A stretch of DNA of 64,000 nucleotides from Cerioporus squamosus. Taxonomy: Eukaryota; Basidiomycota; Agaricomycetes; Polyporales; Polyporaceae. The notes under the pieces are model-generated. The model saw only the letters and a list, made by a program, of their open reading frames with translations. It was not told where the DNA came from and did no database searches. The position numbers and the translations under genes were made by a program. Each line of letters begins with the position of its first letter. The first letter of the stretch is position 1. Below are positions 45,062 through 56,957 of the stretch, piece by piece. Location: assembly GCA_022592435.1 (NCBI GenBank), contig JABYQS010000013.1:186001-250000 (forward strand), written 5' to 3'.

Positions 45062-47083
45062 TTACTGCAGGAATTCAATTAGTGGACAAAAGAATGTCAC
45101 AGAGGCGCTTGAGACGTACAGCGTACAACCTTCCCACCTCCCGACACTCCGGCCACTGAGCAGATCGACGAACCACGTCCCGTTGACCCTCTCACACAAC
45201 TCTGTCCCAACTTCGCATATCCGACTGAGTAGACGACTGCTAATCTCGTCCACGAGGAGTTGGGTTAGCTGGGATATGGATGCGATAGGCAGAGTAGCTT
45301 GGGGTAGATGAACGATGAGGGTTGATGGCGACGCAGTCGTGAATCTCAAGGTATGTCTATGTGGCACCTATCAGCGATAGTCAAAACCAAGACAGTCGAG
45401 TCGCTCACCTGTCGTCAATCCGGAGCAACGCATCTCCGCCAACGGGACTTGACTTGTCGCTCATAAGCGAGGCAACGAGGTTTTCCCCGCCGTCTGCCAC
45501 GGGTTCGTAGTGCACTTTAGTCGACATTCCTGCCAGACGTAGCGCCGCTACCACGCGGTCAATCTCCTCTCGGACGCGCTCCCAGAACTCGCGGTACTGT
45601 AGGATGTCGATGATTGGTTGCAGAATCGGAGGCGGTTGCACGACAGGCACCGGCGCAATGCTTGCTTTGCTCAGGCGACTGCTTTTCAATACCGTGTGGG
45701 CACGTGAAAGCAAGACGTGTAGCAAGGAATAAACCAGGTCGCAGTATGGGTCAATCTCTCTGTGGTCGTTGCGTACGCCGTCCACCTGCGGACGTGAGGG
45801 CCTGGCTAATACGTCCAATTGCAGACGACTCACCATTTCGAACCGAAGCTCAGTATTCTGGGCTGCATCGATAAGGATGAGACGTTCTGACACCTCGGCT
45901 GATGCGGTGGGAAGGCCGCTGGCTTCCCGTATGAGAGCGGCGAAGACTTCTTGCTCGACTACTTCCGCTTGGGCGGCGCGCAGTGCTCCGTCGAGGGAAC
46001 CGTCGTCCGGGTCTGATATGAGGTTGTAGCCCGCCTGCCGTGAGCCGTCTAGTGAAGTGCGGCTAATGGAAACCCGAAGGCGCGTCCGCTGACGCATGGG
46101 GAACTCCAGCGATCTGCTGCCGGCACCCAGAGTCGACATGCGTCCAATCGCACGTCTGCGGAACAGTGTGGGTGCTGTGGGACAGCTCGAGTTCACAAGT
46201 AGCTCGAAGATGGGACCCGGTTAGAACTCACCCTCCTCGAGACCGTAAGATATCAGGAAGTCTCTTGACGTCTTGTCGGCACCCTTCCCGGTGGCTGATC
46301 CGAGAGGTAAGGGTGCTGGTAGGAGGCCCCAATTCCCTCTTCGAATCTTGAGTGCGTCTACCCAGTACTTCTCGCCGGAGACCCGGCTCTCTTCCATTGT
46401 CTGAGCAGCGCTCTTGAAGAGGTCGGCTGCAGACCTGAGCGCCTTGTCCTTGCCACCAATTGTAAGCTGAGCGTTAAAAGCTTGTACTGAAATAATCGGC
46501 GGAGGTTTTGTGACAACGGTGGCGGCAAGAGGGGAAGGCGGCAGGGTGGACGGTTGGGACGGAAGCGAGGACGATAGCAAAAGCGTGAGGAGATCCCTCG
46601 CTTGGCTCATCTCTCCAAACGCGACGCTGCGTTCAGTCAAATCATCCATATGTCTAACCACAGTCATCGAGACTCACTATAGCTGCGGCAGGAGCGACAT
46701 ACGCATCTTGTACAACTCTTCCGGCGTCATGTGGTGAGATGGCTCGGAAGACTCTCCATCCTTCGGCAAGGCATCTGCTTGCTCGACATTCCCTTCATGT
46801 TCGCGCGCAGATGTGCGCGTTCCCTTCTCCGTATCGAAGAAGTCGAGGCCGCGCTCCAAGAAGATTCGCCTCAACTTCGTGGCGACTGCAGCGGTCGGGT
46901 CCTCGCGGCTGTCCTGGGATGAGAGACAGCCGACAGACTTCGAGAGGGCACTCACGGACGATAGATGTGCTGTCCGTCTGGCGTAATGTCGAGCAGCTCG
47001 GGGATTGGTTCGCCATTGTCATCCTTGTAGGGGCGCTCGAGTGAGAGCTTGAGCTTCTTCCAAGGCGGCTCCTGTGAATCCAT
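45062..47083 (-). CDS. med17: Mediator complex subunit 17 (MED17/Srb4)
   Basis: Central head-module subunit of Mediator, linking activators to RNA polymerase II. Exons are 47083-46956, 46908-46678, 46626-46232, 46174-45409 and 45356-45062, giving 604 residues. The N-terminus SQEPPWKKLKLSLERPYKD followed by IPELLDITPDGQHIYRP and REDPTAAVATKLRRIFLERG is diagnostic of fungal MED17. Further conserved blocks are EELYKMRMSLLPQL, FGEMSQARDLLTLLLS, EKYWVDALKIRRGNWGL, GKGADKTSRDFLISYG and RTRLRVSIS. The C-terminal part is more divergent. Splice frames are unambiguous. The gene is divergent from the Zn2Cys6 regulator across 361 bp. Confidence 0.9.
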
Positions 47084-47444
47084 GGGTGGCCAGGACGGTC
47101 TGGACTGAGCACAGAATAGCTGACGGCGGCGATGATGTCAAGGCCCAGAAAGCACGATGCAGTACTATGACTCGCGGACTAGCAGGAGCGACGGTGATTG
47201 GAGGTGGAAGACAAGGCCGTTCGCGGCGGACATGAGATGCATGAGAGCGCGTCCAGTGCCGTTGCGCGTCCGCGTCATGTCATGCCCATCACGTGAAACC
47301 TCCTCAGGCTGAAAGCGGCACCCGGTACGGTCCTCCTCGGAAAGTCAGCTCTGGCCTCTGTCCGTTCCTCGTCTTTTCCTTCTTCCGTCTCCTTTGAATC
47401 CATATACACCGAGCTCTGCTGTGCTGCCGTTCTTGTCCACCGCC
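47084..47444. promoter_or_regulatory. Divergent promoter region of MED17 and the Zn2Cys6 regulator
   Basis: 361 bp between two start codons, with a CACGTG palindrome at 47290-47295 about 150 bp before the regulator's ATG. No TATA box is obvious, and no extra coding sequence. Confidence 0.5.
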
Positions 47445-50405
47445 ATGCCCAAAACCACTCCTGGCTTCACGCCAGACGGCACTCCCGCAGGCTTCACTCC
47501 TGTCCGGCGCAAGTCTGAAGATGAGCTGGACTCTGCTCGAGCACACAAGAAACCCAGGACCCGCGTGAGGTACGTCATAGGCATCTAGTGCAAAGTTTGC
47601 AGGCTCAAACTTCATGCGTCCATAGCTATTCGTGCGGTGAATGCCATCGTCGCAAACAGAAGGTATTACTGAACATATATATGTTCGCGGTGTACAGCTG
47701 CTCATGATCTACTCAGTGCGATAGGCAGATTCCATGTTCACATGTGGGTGCATTGCCCGTTGTACGCATACACTCGACGTTGACGGTATATTCCCAGTGC
47801 GTCGCCCGCAAGGTCCCTGAGCTCTGCAAGTCCTACACTCCTGGCAAGACCGACCAGGACATTCATGTTCGCCTAGCACGCCTTGAGCAAATAATCGAGA
47901 CCGCCCTTCCCCAGTACTGGTCGCAGGGCCATGCAACCCCTCTCTCCGACTCGGGATCCCATGACAAGCGTCGCTCGATGTCTCCCATCGACGACGGCAA
48001 CCGTTCCCAACCAGAGGATGAAGATCCAAGTGGCGGCATGTTCGAGAGTGGGAGATGGTATGGGAAGAGCGCGTCGGGCCTCGTCGCCGCGCCCGCAGTC
48101 CTTGAGCAGGTCAGTCAATCAATAACGCTGTTCATCGGGACAGATATCCTTATCTCCTGTCTTGCCTAGCTTCAAAGCATGGTACCCAGTCCCGCCGACA
48201 GCAGCTCGGCTAACAGCCCGTACTCCATGAACCAAGCTTCCAATGATATCTTCAAGATGGACCAGAAGCCTACACTGGTACCAATGGACCAGCAAAATGC
48301 GTCCGAACGCCTACAACGCCTCATGCGGGATTGTGGGTACAGTACTGACCGACTCCAGAACATGTTCGACGAGCTGCCGCCTCGAAAGATGCGCGACGAC
48401 CTCATCGACCACTACTTTGCCGCGATGTCCGTATCGACATTCGTGCTCTTGCATCGGATAACTGACACAGCAGATATAGAAATTGGACGCGTTACCCCAT
48501 CTCGGAGCACGAGTTCCGCACGTCCTACGCATCGTTCCTTGCGAACGAACATAATCCGGCAAATCCCAATAACATCCGTTTCCTTCCGCTATTATTCGTC
48601 GTACTCGCCATATCAGTCAGGTTGGCACCAGATCGTATAGGTGGGACTGAGCAAACGAGGAGAACAGCAGGAGGCCGCTATTATTGGTGCTGTAAGTGTC
48701 TTGCTCCGCTTGCCAGATCACGACAACTGACAGCATACCTAGCGCGTCGTGCATTATTAATAATCGCAGCCATACAGCCTGATTGTTTCGAGATCGTTCT
48801 CACTCGAATGCTGGTATGTTTTCGATTTTCATAACAATGCACTCAGTACCAACGTTCGTTCCAGAGTGCTCGTTTCCTGGTGCTCGACCGACGAATGACC
48901 GAGTCGTGGAGCCAGTTGGGGGCAGCCGTCCGGACGGCCCAAGCAATTGGGCTGCACAGAGACGGTGCTGACATGGTGAGCTCACGTTCCAAAGGCAACG
49001 AGATTCCTTGTTAATGCTTCCCAGGGTATGGAGCCCCTGCAGGTTGAGCGCCGACGTCGGATATGGTGAGTAGTATGCAGTGGGATGGCTTGCAGCGTTG
49101 ACGCAGGTTGTCAGGTCAAATTTGTATCATGCCGATCGTTCTATCGCTCTCGTACTTGGTCGACCAATCGCGATCCATGACAACTATACCTCTACTCGGC
49201 CCCCGGCCAATTCTGACGAGAAGACGCAGGGTCCCCAGAAGTGGACGGGTCTTCCTCTATCACAACCGACACGCACCACCTTCCTCATCCTCCGGCATCA
49301 GCTTGCTGTCATCATGGGGCGAATGTCCGATTTTTTCCAGAATGTCAACTCTCCAAGACATTACGCGGACGTCATCGCTCTGGACGATGAGCTGCTGAAG
49401 TACAAGCAGAACCTCCCCCCATCCTACTCCCTTGACCCTGATACCTCGTTGGACTCCTCACATCCGTACATCCCTCTGCAGCGATTTCTGCTCGTCACCG
49501 AGTTCTTGTTTGTCCGCATCTCCCTCCATCGTCCTTACCTCTTGCGGAAACTTGACAGCACGAAATACTCCCGGTCCAGGGATGCCTGCTTCGAGTCTGC
49601 ACTCAAAGACCACCAGATCCGCCAAGACTACATTGCGACAACGACTCGGGAAGGTCGCGACCCCGTCGCCAGTGCGTATCGGGAGTTCCAAGCAGCGATG
49701 ATCGCCGGCATCTACGTCGTGCTCTACCCCAAGGGTAAGGATGCCGACCGTATGCTCGCGCTCTTGGAAAACTTCCTCTACCGTCATGAGCGGATACCGG
49801 AGATGGACAATATCACTCGTCGGGAAATCAAGATCATCGAGTTCTTGAAGAACAAGTCCTCCCAATCAGCGGGCTCACCCGAGTGTTCCGCGGACCAGAA
49901 GATGGCGGTGGACGCCCCCGAGTATGCTCCGGCTGCGTCGAGCTCGCGCCCTATTGCTCCCCGCCCTCCACACGCATCGCACATCCCCAATCTCCAGAAT
50001 GGCTCCTCATTCGCCTCTGTCGCCTCCGTACCGTTGTCGTCTCCCCGTCAGACCTTCACGCAGCTCTCTCACCCGTCCCCGGTGCAACAGGTACAGCAAT
50101 TGCAGCAGGCTGAGAGCGCGTCGCAGTCGGGCTCGGGAAGTCCCCAGGGCGAGGACGAGACCGCGCAGTCACTCCTGGATCAGTGGTGCAATATCTTCAG
50201 CGGAGGTCCCGCGGTCGATGACCAGGCTGGTGGAACCGGGCTGCCGTGGGCCACCCCTGGTCTGGCCGACCTGAACGGGTGGTTGGGCGCGGGGCAGACG
50301 ACGTCCCCTGTCATGGGAACGGATACGTTGCCAAGCGTGGATGGATCCGACTGGAGTTACTGGGAGACGTTGGTAAACCAGATTCGCAGTGGGCCGGTAT
50401 CATGA
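47445..50405 (+). CDS. Zn(II)2Cys6 transcription factor with fungal-specific regulatory domain
   Basis: Sequence-specific nuclear transcription factor; target genes unknown. Exons are 47445-47569, 47626-47662, 47717-47743 (27 nt), 47798-48109, 48170-48426, 48480-48691, 48743-48813, 48865-48975, 49025-49065 and 49115-50405, giving 827 residues. The binuclear cluster reads CGECHRRKQK, CDRQIPCSH, CVARKVPELC, i.e. C-x2-C-x6-C-x5-C-x2-C-x8-C, and is spread over three exons. A short coiled coil (VRLARLEQIIETALPQ) follows. The middle-homology domain is clear: LIDHYF, NWTRYPISEHEFRTSYASFL, RMTESWSQLGAAVRTAQAIG, LHRDGADM and YHADRSIALVLGRP. The C-terminal about 150 residues are Ser/Gln/Pro-rich, a likely activation region. 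The cluster itself does not identify the regulon. Confidence 0.9.
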
Positions 50406-50885
50406 TCGTAGACTTTGTCTCGCTAGCGCGGACACTGCCAGACGTCATCTTCACTCTAGAGTATGATATTTATGCTCTCGTTTCCATTTCAGTACCCTTG
50501 TCATAGCTATCTCTGTCATTCTAGAGCTTGCAAAATGTACGATTGTAATTGCTGTGGCTAAGCCCTGTTTAAGTTCGTAAGGGTAGATGAGGTCATCGGT
50601 TGCCACGTGGGATAGTTGGAAACGGTGGGGCGTTGAACCTCTTCCAACCGCAGTGCGCTAGACACACTTAACCAACTTCCAACCGCTTGCCCATTGAAAC
50701 GAAGCTATCCGTTGATAAACCCGGACATCGGACTCGGTGGCCTTGAGAATCACGCAACTAGTGAGTGCAGCAGTTTAGTCGGCTGAACCATGCCGAGCTG
50801 AAGTTGTCGTACCCAAGTCGTACCGTACGCACTATAGCAACTCACCTCCGCGACTCGCCGTACTGCTGCCATAACTCTCCGAACC
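50406..50885. promoter_or_regulatory. Intergenic region upstream of the EEP-family gene, with short repeats
   Basis: 480 bp containing a CCACGTGG palindrome (50603-50610), two direct copies of CTTCCAACCGC (50641-50651 and 50676-50686, 35 bp apart) and an inverted relative GTTGGAAACGG (50615-50625). These cluster within 85 bp, about 200-280 bp before the next start codon, so they may be regulatory sites. Confidence 0.45.
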
Positions 50886-52049
50886 ATGGCAAAGCGCAGC
50901 CGTAGCGAGGACAGCCAAGGTTCTGACACCCACCCACCTCCGCATGCGAAGCCCCGCTTGAATACCGAGCCTCGCCTCACCAGGATTCTCTCTTGGAACG
51001 TCGAGACACCCGTTCCGTTCCTACAGCTGCCGGGGAGCAAAGCGCGTTCTGCCGCGAACGCGACACCCAACGTCGTGCCCGGGAGCAACCCCGGGCTCCT
51101 CCGCGACCTTATCCAACGACACGACTTCCCCGACTTCGTCTGTCTGCAGGAGGTCCGGGCTCGCCATACCGACAAGGAGTGGATCTCTGCCCTCCGACTC
51201 GCGGCTAACTACGGCGCACACGAGGGTACATTGAAGCGCGGGTCCAGCAGGACCGGGAAAGACGCAGATGCGGACGCCGAGCCGAGATACACCATGTATC
51301 ACTCCCTGAATCGCGCCACGCGCGGACAGCGTCACTTCGGGGTGGCGACGTTTGTTCGAGACACCAGTGTCGTAGCAGCTGCCCGCGAGGTTGACTGGGA
51401 CGCTGAAGGGCGAGTACACATCCTCGAGATGAAGACCGGATGGGTTCTCCTCAACGTCTACGCGCTAAACGGGAGCGAGTTCATGTGGCGAGACCCGCTG
51501 GGGCAGGCTGCGCCAAAGACCCGGAACGAGCGGAAACGCGAGTTCAACAGGTTCCTTATGCAGGAGTGCAACGCGCTGCAGAAGCGAGGGCTTCGCGTCG
51601 TTCTCATCGGAGACTTCAACATCTCGCTTACCAAGATGGACTGCCACCCCCGGCTGAGGACGGAGTACCCTCACGGCTTCGCACGGATAGAATTCAAGGA
51701 GCAGTTCTTCCCTGGAGTTGGCGTGGTGGACGTCTTCCGCGAATTGCACCCGGATGTGAAGGCATACAGCTGGTTCGCGAAGGGCAAGCCCCAGGGTGCG
51801 GACTGCGCCCGGGTAGATTATGCACTCGTGGAGAACAGTCTGCGACAGAATGTGGTGGACGTGGCCTACCTGCAAGACTCGAAGGAACGGGGTCACAGCG
51901 ACCATGCGCCGCTTCTGTTGACGATGAAGAGTATGTCTGAGTTGAACGAGGCGGCCCAAAGTACACAGGACATGCAAGCCATAGACCCGCAGCTGCAGCA
52001 AGGTGGGCCCCAAGCCACAAGCAGGACGAGAGGAAGAGCTGACGGATGA
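50886..52049 (+). CDS. Endonuclease/exonuclease/phosphatase family protein (APE1/ExoIII-like)
   Basis: Single-exon gene, 387 residues. It has all the motifs of the DNase I-like/AP-endonuclease fold in order: ILSWNVET (Asn), CLQEVRAR (metal-binding Glu), FGVATFVRD, LLNVYALNG, LIGDFNIS (Asp and Asn), ARVDYALV (Arg-x-Asp) and GHSDHAPLLL (Asp and catalytic His). The N-terminus MAKRSRSEDSQG is short and basic, possibly a nuclear signal. Two insertions (after the Glu motif and before LIGDFN) make it longer than a bare ExoIII domain. It could repair abasic sites, but related folds act on RNA or phospholipids, so the substrate is not assigned. It is unusual here for lacking introns. Confidence 0.88.
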   Translation: MAKRSRSEDSQGSDTHPPPHAKPRLNTEPRLTRILSWNVETPVPFLQLPGSKARSAANATPNVVPGSNPGLLRDLIQRHDFPDFVCLQEVRARHTDKEWISALRLAANYGAHEGTLKRGSSRTGKDADADAEPRYTMYHSLNRATRGQRHFGVATFVRDTSVVAAAREVDWDAEGRVHILEMKTGWVLLNVYALNGSEFMWRDPLGQAAPKTRNERKREFNRFLMQECNALQKRGLRVVLIGDFNISLTKMDCHPRLRTEYPHGFARIEFKEQFFPGVGVVDVFRELHPDVKAYSWFAKGKPQGADCARVDYALVENSLRQNVVDVAYLQDSKERGHSDHAPLLLTMKSMSELNEAAQSTQDMQAIDPQLQQGGPQATSRTRGRADG

Positions 52050-52057
52050 CACAGATG

Positions 52058-53155
52058 CTACAGCAACATAACGATCAACAGAGGGTACAGAGACACTGCC
52101 TTGGGCCACAGATTGCGTCGCTGAACACGCCCCGAGCTGGCGAGTTGCATCCCACCCACCGCCGGGATGCCGGGACCCATCTGCGACGAAAGAGCCGCGC
52201 TACCTGAGGGAGAGGACGAAGAGTGCGTGCGGGTGTGGGAGGGGTGCGTCTTCTCCGTTGGGAGACCGGCAGTGGGAATGGAAGCGTCGACAAGGCCATT
52301 ACTGGAGGTGCTCGACGAGCGAGGAGCGCTGTGCGTCGATGTGGTGCGGGGTGCAGTGGTCGCGGAATGGGAGGATCCGGTGGTATCAGACTGTGCATCC
52401 GAGATGGTACTCTTAGTGTGCTTGTGCGTCCTGCTGGTAGACTCGCCGGAAGAAGAAGAAGCGTCCGCGCTACCCTGAGTATCGCTGATTTTCTCCACGG
52501 TATCCGGGATGGACGTCGTTGAGGCGGAGTCAATATTCTGCGTCTGGTTGGAGTCGTCGGCGACCAAGCGTCCCTCGCCCCAAGGAATAGCGTCTCCATC
52601 TGGCTGTATCTTGTGTTCGGGTGGGTCGCTATCTCCCGAGGGCGATGTGATCTGTTGGGATGTAAGAGCAAGGACATACGACCGTTGTTGCGCAACACAC
52701 CGCGAACCGGGCAGTCCACTTGGAACCCTCCGAATCATTTCCATTGGTGAACTACGCGGAGTGAGTGAAACGTGAGTCTATGCGGTGTGAGCCTGTACAC
52801 ACCTTATAGAAATAAATGGCAGAGTAGGGATCGACGGCCGGACATCTCCAGTTGTACGGAGAGAGGCCATCGTCCGTGCCATCGAGGCCGGAAGCAACCG
52901 TGGTGAGTCGCGTCACGTTGTCGTTCGAACCCGACATCAGGTCTGATAACAAAGTCAGAATGGGTACTAGAAGACGAGCGATGTATAGTACTCACAGATT
53001 GACACGTTATTCCACTTCCCGCTGGTGTCCGCGTTCCATTGTATCGTGCATGGCGAGCCAGCCGCATAGCTGTCATCAGGACCAGGAGCCGTAGGGGTGA
53101 GTTCCGTAGCAGCGGCGGCAGAAGTGACTACCAGCAGTGAGAGAAGAGAAAGCAT
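52058..53155 (-). CDS. Secreted GPI-anchored Ser/Thr-rich wall protein (Kre9/Knh1-like domain)
   Basis: Probable cell-surface or wall protein. Exons are 53155-52996, 52942-52803, 52751-52701 (51 nt) and 52651-52058, giving 314 residues. There is a signal peptide (MLSLLSLLVVTSAAAA). The N-terminal about 110 residues form the small beta-domain of the Kre9/Knh1-like GPI family: GSPCTIQWNADTSGKWNNVSI, NDNVTRLTTVASGLDGTD, YNWRCPAVDPYSAIYFYKFT, then KWTARFAITSPSG. A long Ser/Thr-rich linker (likely heavily O-glycosylated) ends in a hydrophobic segment SLYPLLIVMLL, fitting GPI attachment. Its stop codon lies only 8 bp from the stop of the convergent EEP-family gene, so the two transcripts must overlap. 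Confidence 0.87.
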
Positions 53156-53462
53156 GCTGATCTGAAGACGTAGCGAAGCAAGAAATGCAAAGTCCCGGCC
53201 AGCGAGATGGACGTAGTAAGGAGAGGGGAGACAAGGTGCGATCCTGAGTTGAGGCAGGCGTGGAAGACATCTTATGCGGCGGCGGGGACGTGCCAGCCTC
53301 TAGGACGAGAGGCGGGAGGAGATCGCGGGCTGGATGGAGACGGCCGCGCCACAACGCGAACCTGCGCGCGCGAGTCACATGCACCGCGTCTGCGCGTCAC
53401 TGTCGCCAAGTGCCACAGTCCGCTTCCGGCACATCGTCCTCGTCTTCCGACCACCACCTGCT
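53156..53462. promoter_or_regulatory. Divergent region between the GPI-protein gene and VPS24
   Basis: 307 bp between divergent start codons. It is GC-rich, with no clear TATA element or coding exon seen. Confidence 0.4.
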
Positions 53463-54329
53463 ATGCAGTCTATCAATCGTTTTCTCTATGGTCCAACTCC
53501 AGAGGAGAAGGTGCGCGCATGGCAGGCCAAGCTGCGCTCTGAGCAGCGGGTTCTTGAGCGGGAGATGAGGCAGGTTCGACAACGCCCCTTTGGAGTGAGG
53601 TCTATCGCTCATCCCGTCCCAGCTTGATACCGCAACCAAGAAGGCACAACAGACGGTGAAGCAGCTGGCAAAGAAAGGAGATGTCAAGTCCGCACGGATA
53701 ATGGCCAGGGAGGTCGTGCGCAGTCACAAGCAGATGGACCGTCTGTCCGTCAGTAAGGCCAGGTTAGGGTCGATTGGCAATCAGCTACAGCAGCAACTAG
53801 GTGCGTATCGTCGCCATACCTGCGCATATGGATAGCTAGGCTCACGCCTGAAGTACCTAGCTATGGTCAAGGTTACTGGCTCATTGCAGAAGTCCACCGA
53901 GATCATGAAGATGTCGAATGCCCTAGTCAAGCTGCCCCAGATTAGCCAGGCGATGCGAGAAATGAGTATGGAGATGACGAAGGTGAGTTTCCCTAGCCAC
54001 TTCCCTTCATCCACAATGCACCCATATACACTCAACAGGCAGGTATCATGGAAGAGATGCTAGATGATACTCTCCAGATGGAGGATGAGGAGGAGCTGGA
54101 GGAGGAAGCCGATGCTGAAGTCGACAAGGTGCTGTACGACCTTACGGAAGGCAAGCTTGGCCAAGCAGGTACGGTCAAGGCGGATCTTCCGGTATGTCTT
54201 CATGCTACCTTGCTATCTTATGGGCCTAAAGAGCCTCCTCAGTCGCTACAGGACCAGGTGGAGGACGAGGAGACGGAGAGAGCGATGGAGCAGTACCGGC
54301 AACAATTGAATGGTATATTGAGCGGATGA
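53463..54329 (+). CDS. vps24: ESCRT-III subunit VPS24 (CHMP3)
   Basis: Component of the ESCRT-III polymer that buds vesicles into multivesicular endosomes. Exons are 53463-53573, 53623-53800, 53861-53982, 54039-54191 and 54243-54329, giving 216 residues, normal for the family. The N-terminal basic helices (RFLYGPTPEEKVRAWQAKLR, QTVKQLAKKGDVKSARIMA) are followed by VKVTGSLQKSTEIMKMSNALV and MSMEMTKAGIMEEMLDDTL, the CHMP3/Vps24 core, then an acidic region EDEEELEEEADAEVDKVL. The C-terminus ends in a helix EETERAMEQYRQQLNGILSG that fits a MIT-interacting motif. All splice sites are standard. Confidence 0.94.
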
Positions 54330-54504
54330 TACCCTTCGCAGTACTCGCACTTCTCCACATGTATTCTGATTTTGTTGTCGTTTCGTGTACCATATACGCA
54401 TTTCCATGCACATTCCGTAGAATATCCCGAGGCTGCACAGTGTGAACGGGTCACAGAGCCGAGGGCCTATCGGGCGAAGCCACTGTCAGGAAGCCTGATG
54501 GCTT

Positions 54505-54533
54505 CCACGTGGAACTACATCATGCATCACGTG
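54505..54533. promoter_or_regulatory. Two CACGTG sites upstream of the isocitrate dehydrogenase gene
   Basis: CCACGTGG at 54505-54512 and CACGTG at 54528-54533 lie 77-105 bp before the ATG at 54610, within the 280-bp gap after VPS24. CACGTG is the core for basic helix-loop-helix factors such as Cbf1 and the retrograde (Rtg) type of regulator. Binding here is inference. Confidence 0.45.
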
Positions 54534-54609
54534 TATGCCTATGATTTAGGCAGCCCTCAACTTTCGGCTTTACCACCTCTCTCCTCCGTCGCCTCCCGAC
54601 AGCGCAAAA

Positions 54610-56419
<1,810 letters not shown>

Positions 56420-56957
56420 GTAGAGCTAGTCTAGAACAGCTACATAGAATACTGTACGCCGTCTCTACACACTATTCCTTGTACAGTCGTCGTCCTTTGT
56501 CGGATAGTATATGTTGCGTGGATGGCTCGAAACTGAGAAAGAACGGGTCTATTGTTGCGACCGGGCGCATGTCGAGACGGCAGAGTAATTGTCAGAAACT
56601 CCGCGATGCAATGTGTATCAGTGACTAAGGACCGTGGGAAAGCACATAGCCGCGTTGCCTGTCTTAAAGCTGTCTTGGGTCGACGCTGTCTTCCTTGCGA
56701 CGATAAACAATCCCCTTCCACGCCTACCCAGGCAACCACTCCCATAAACCCCCACTCGCCCTACAGGGCAAAGCCTACAGTCACGAAATATCACCCAACT
56801 TTGTGTAAGCCCATGTTTGCACCAATCAAAGCACACCACTCACCCGTGCGCAGTCTTCGTCACCTATCATCTTTTCTACAGAAAGCAGTTCAACCACAAA
56901 AACATCGCATAACTTACGAAAAGCTTCTCATCACGCGAACATCACATTACGAACGAT
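56420..56957. promoter_or_regulatory. Intergenic region upstream of SSD1
   Basis: 538 bp between the IDH2 stop and the SSD1 start. The region just before the ATG (from about 56700) is C-rich and then A-rich, suggesting a long leader. A short open frame starting at 56552 has no recognisable motif and I do not call it. Confidence 0.45.
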
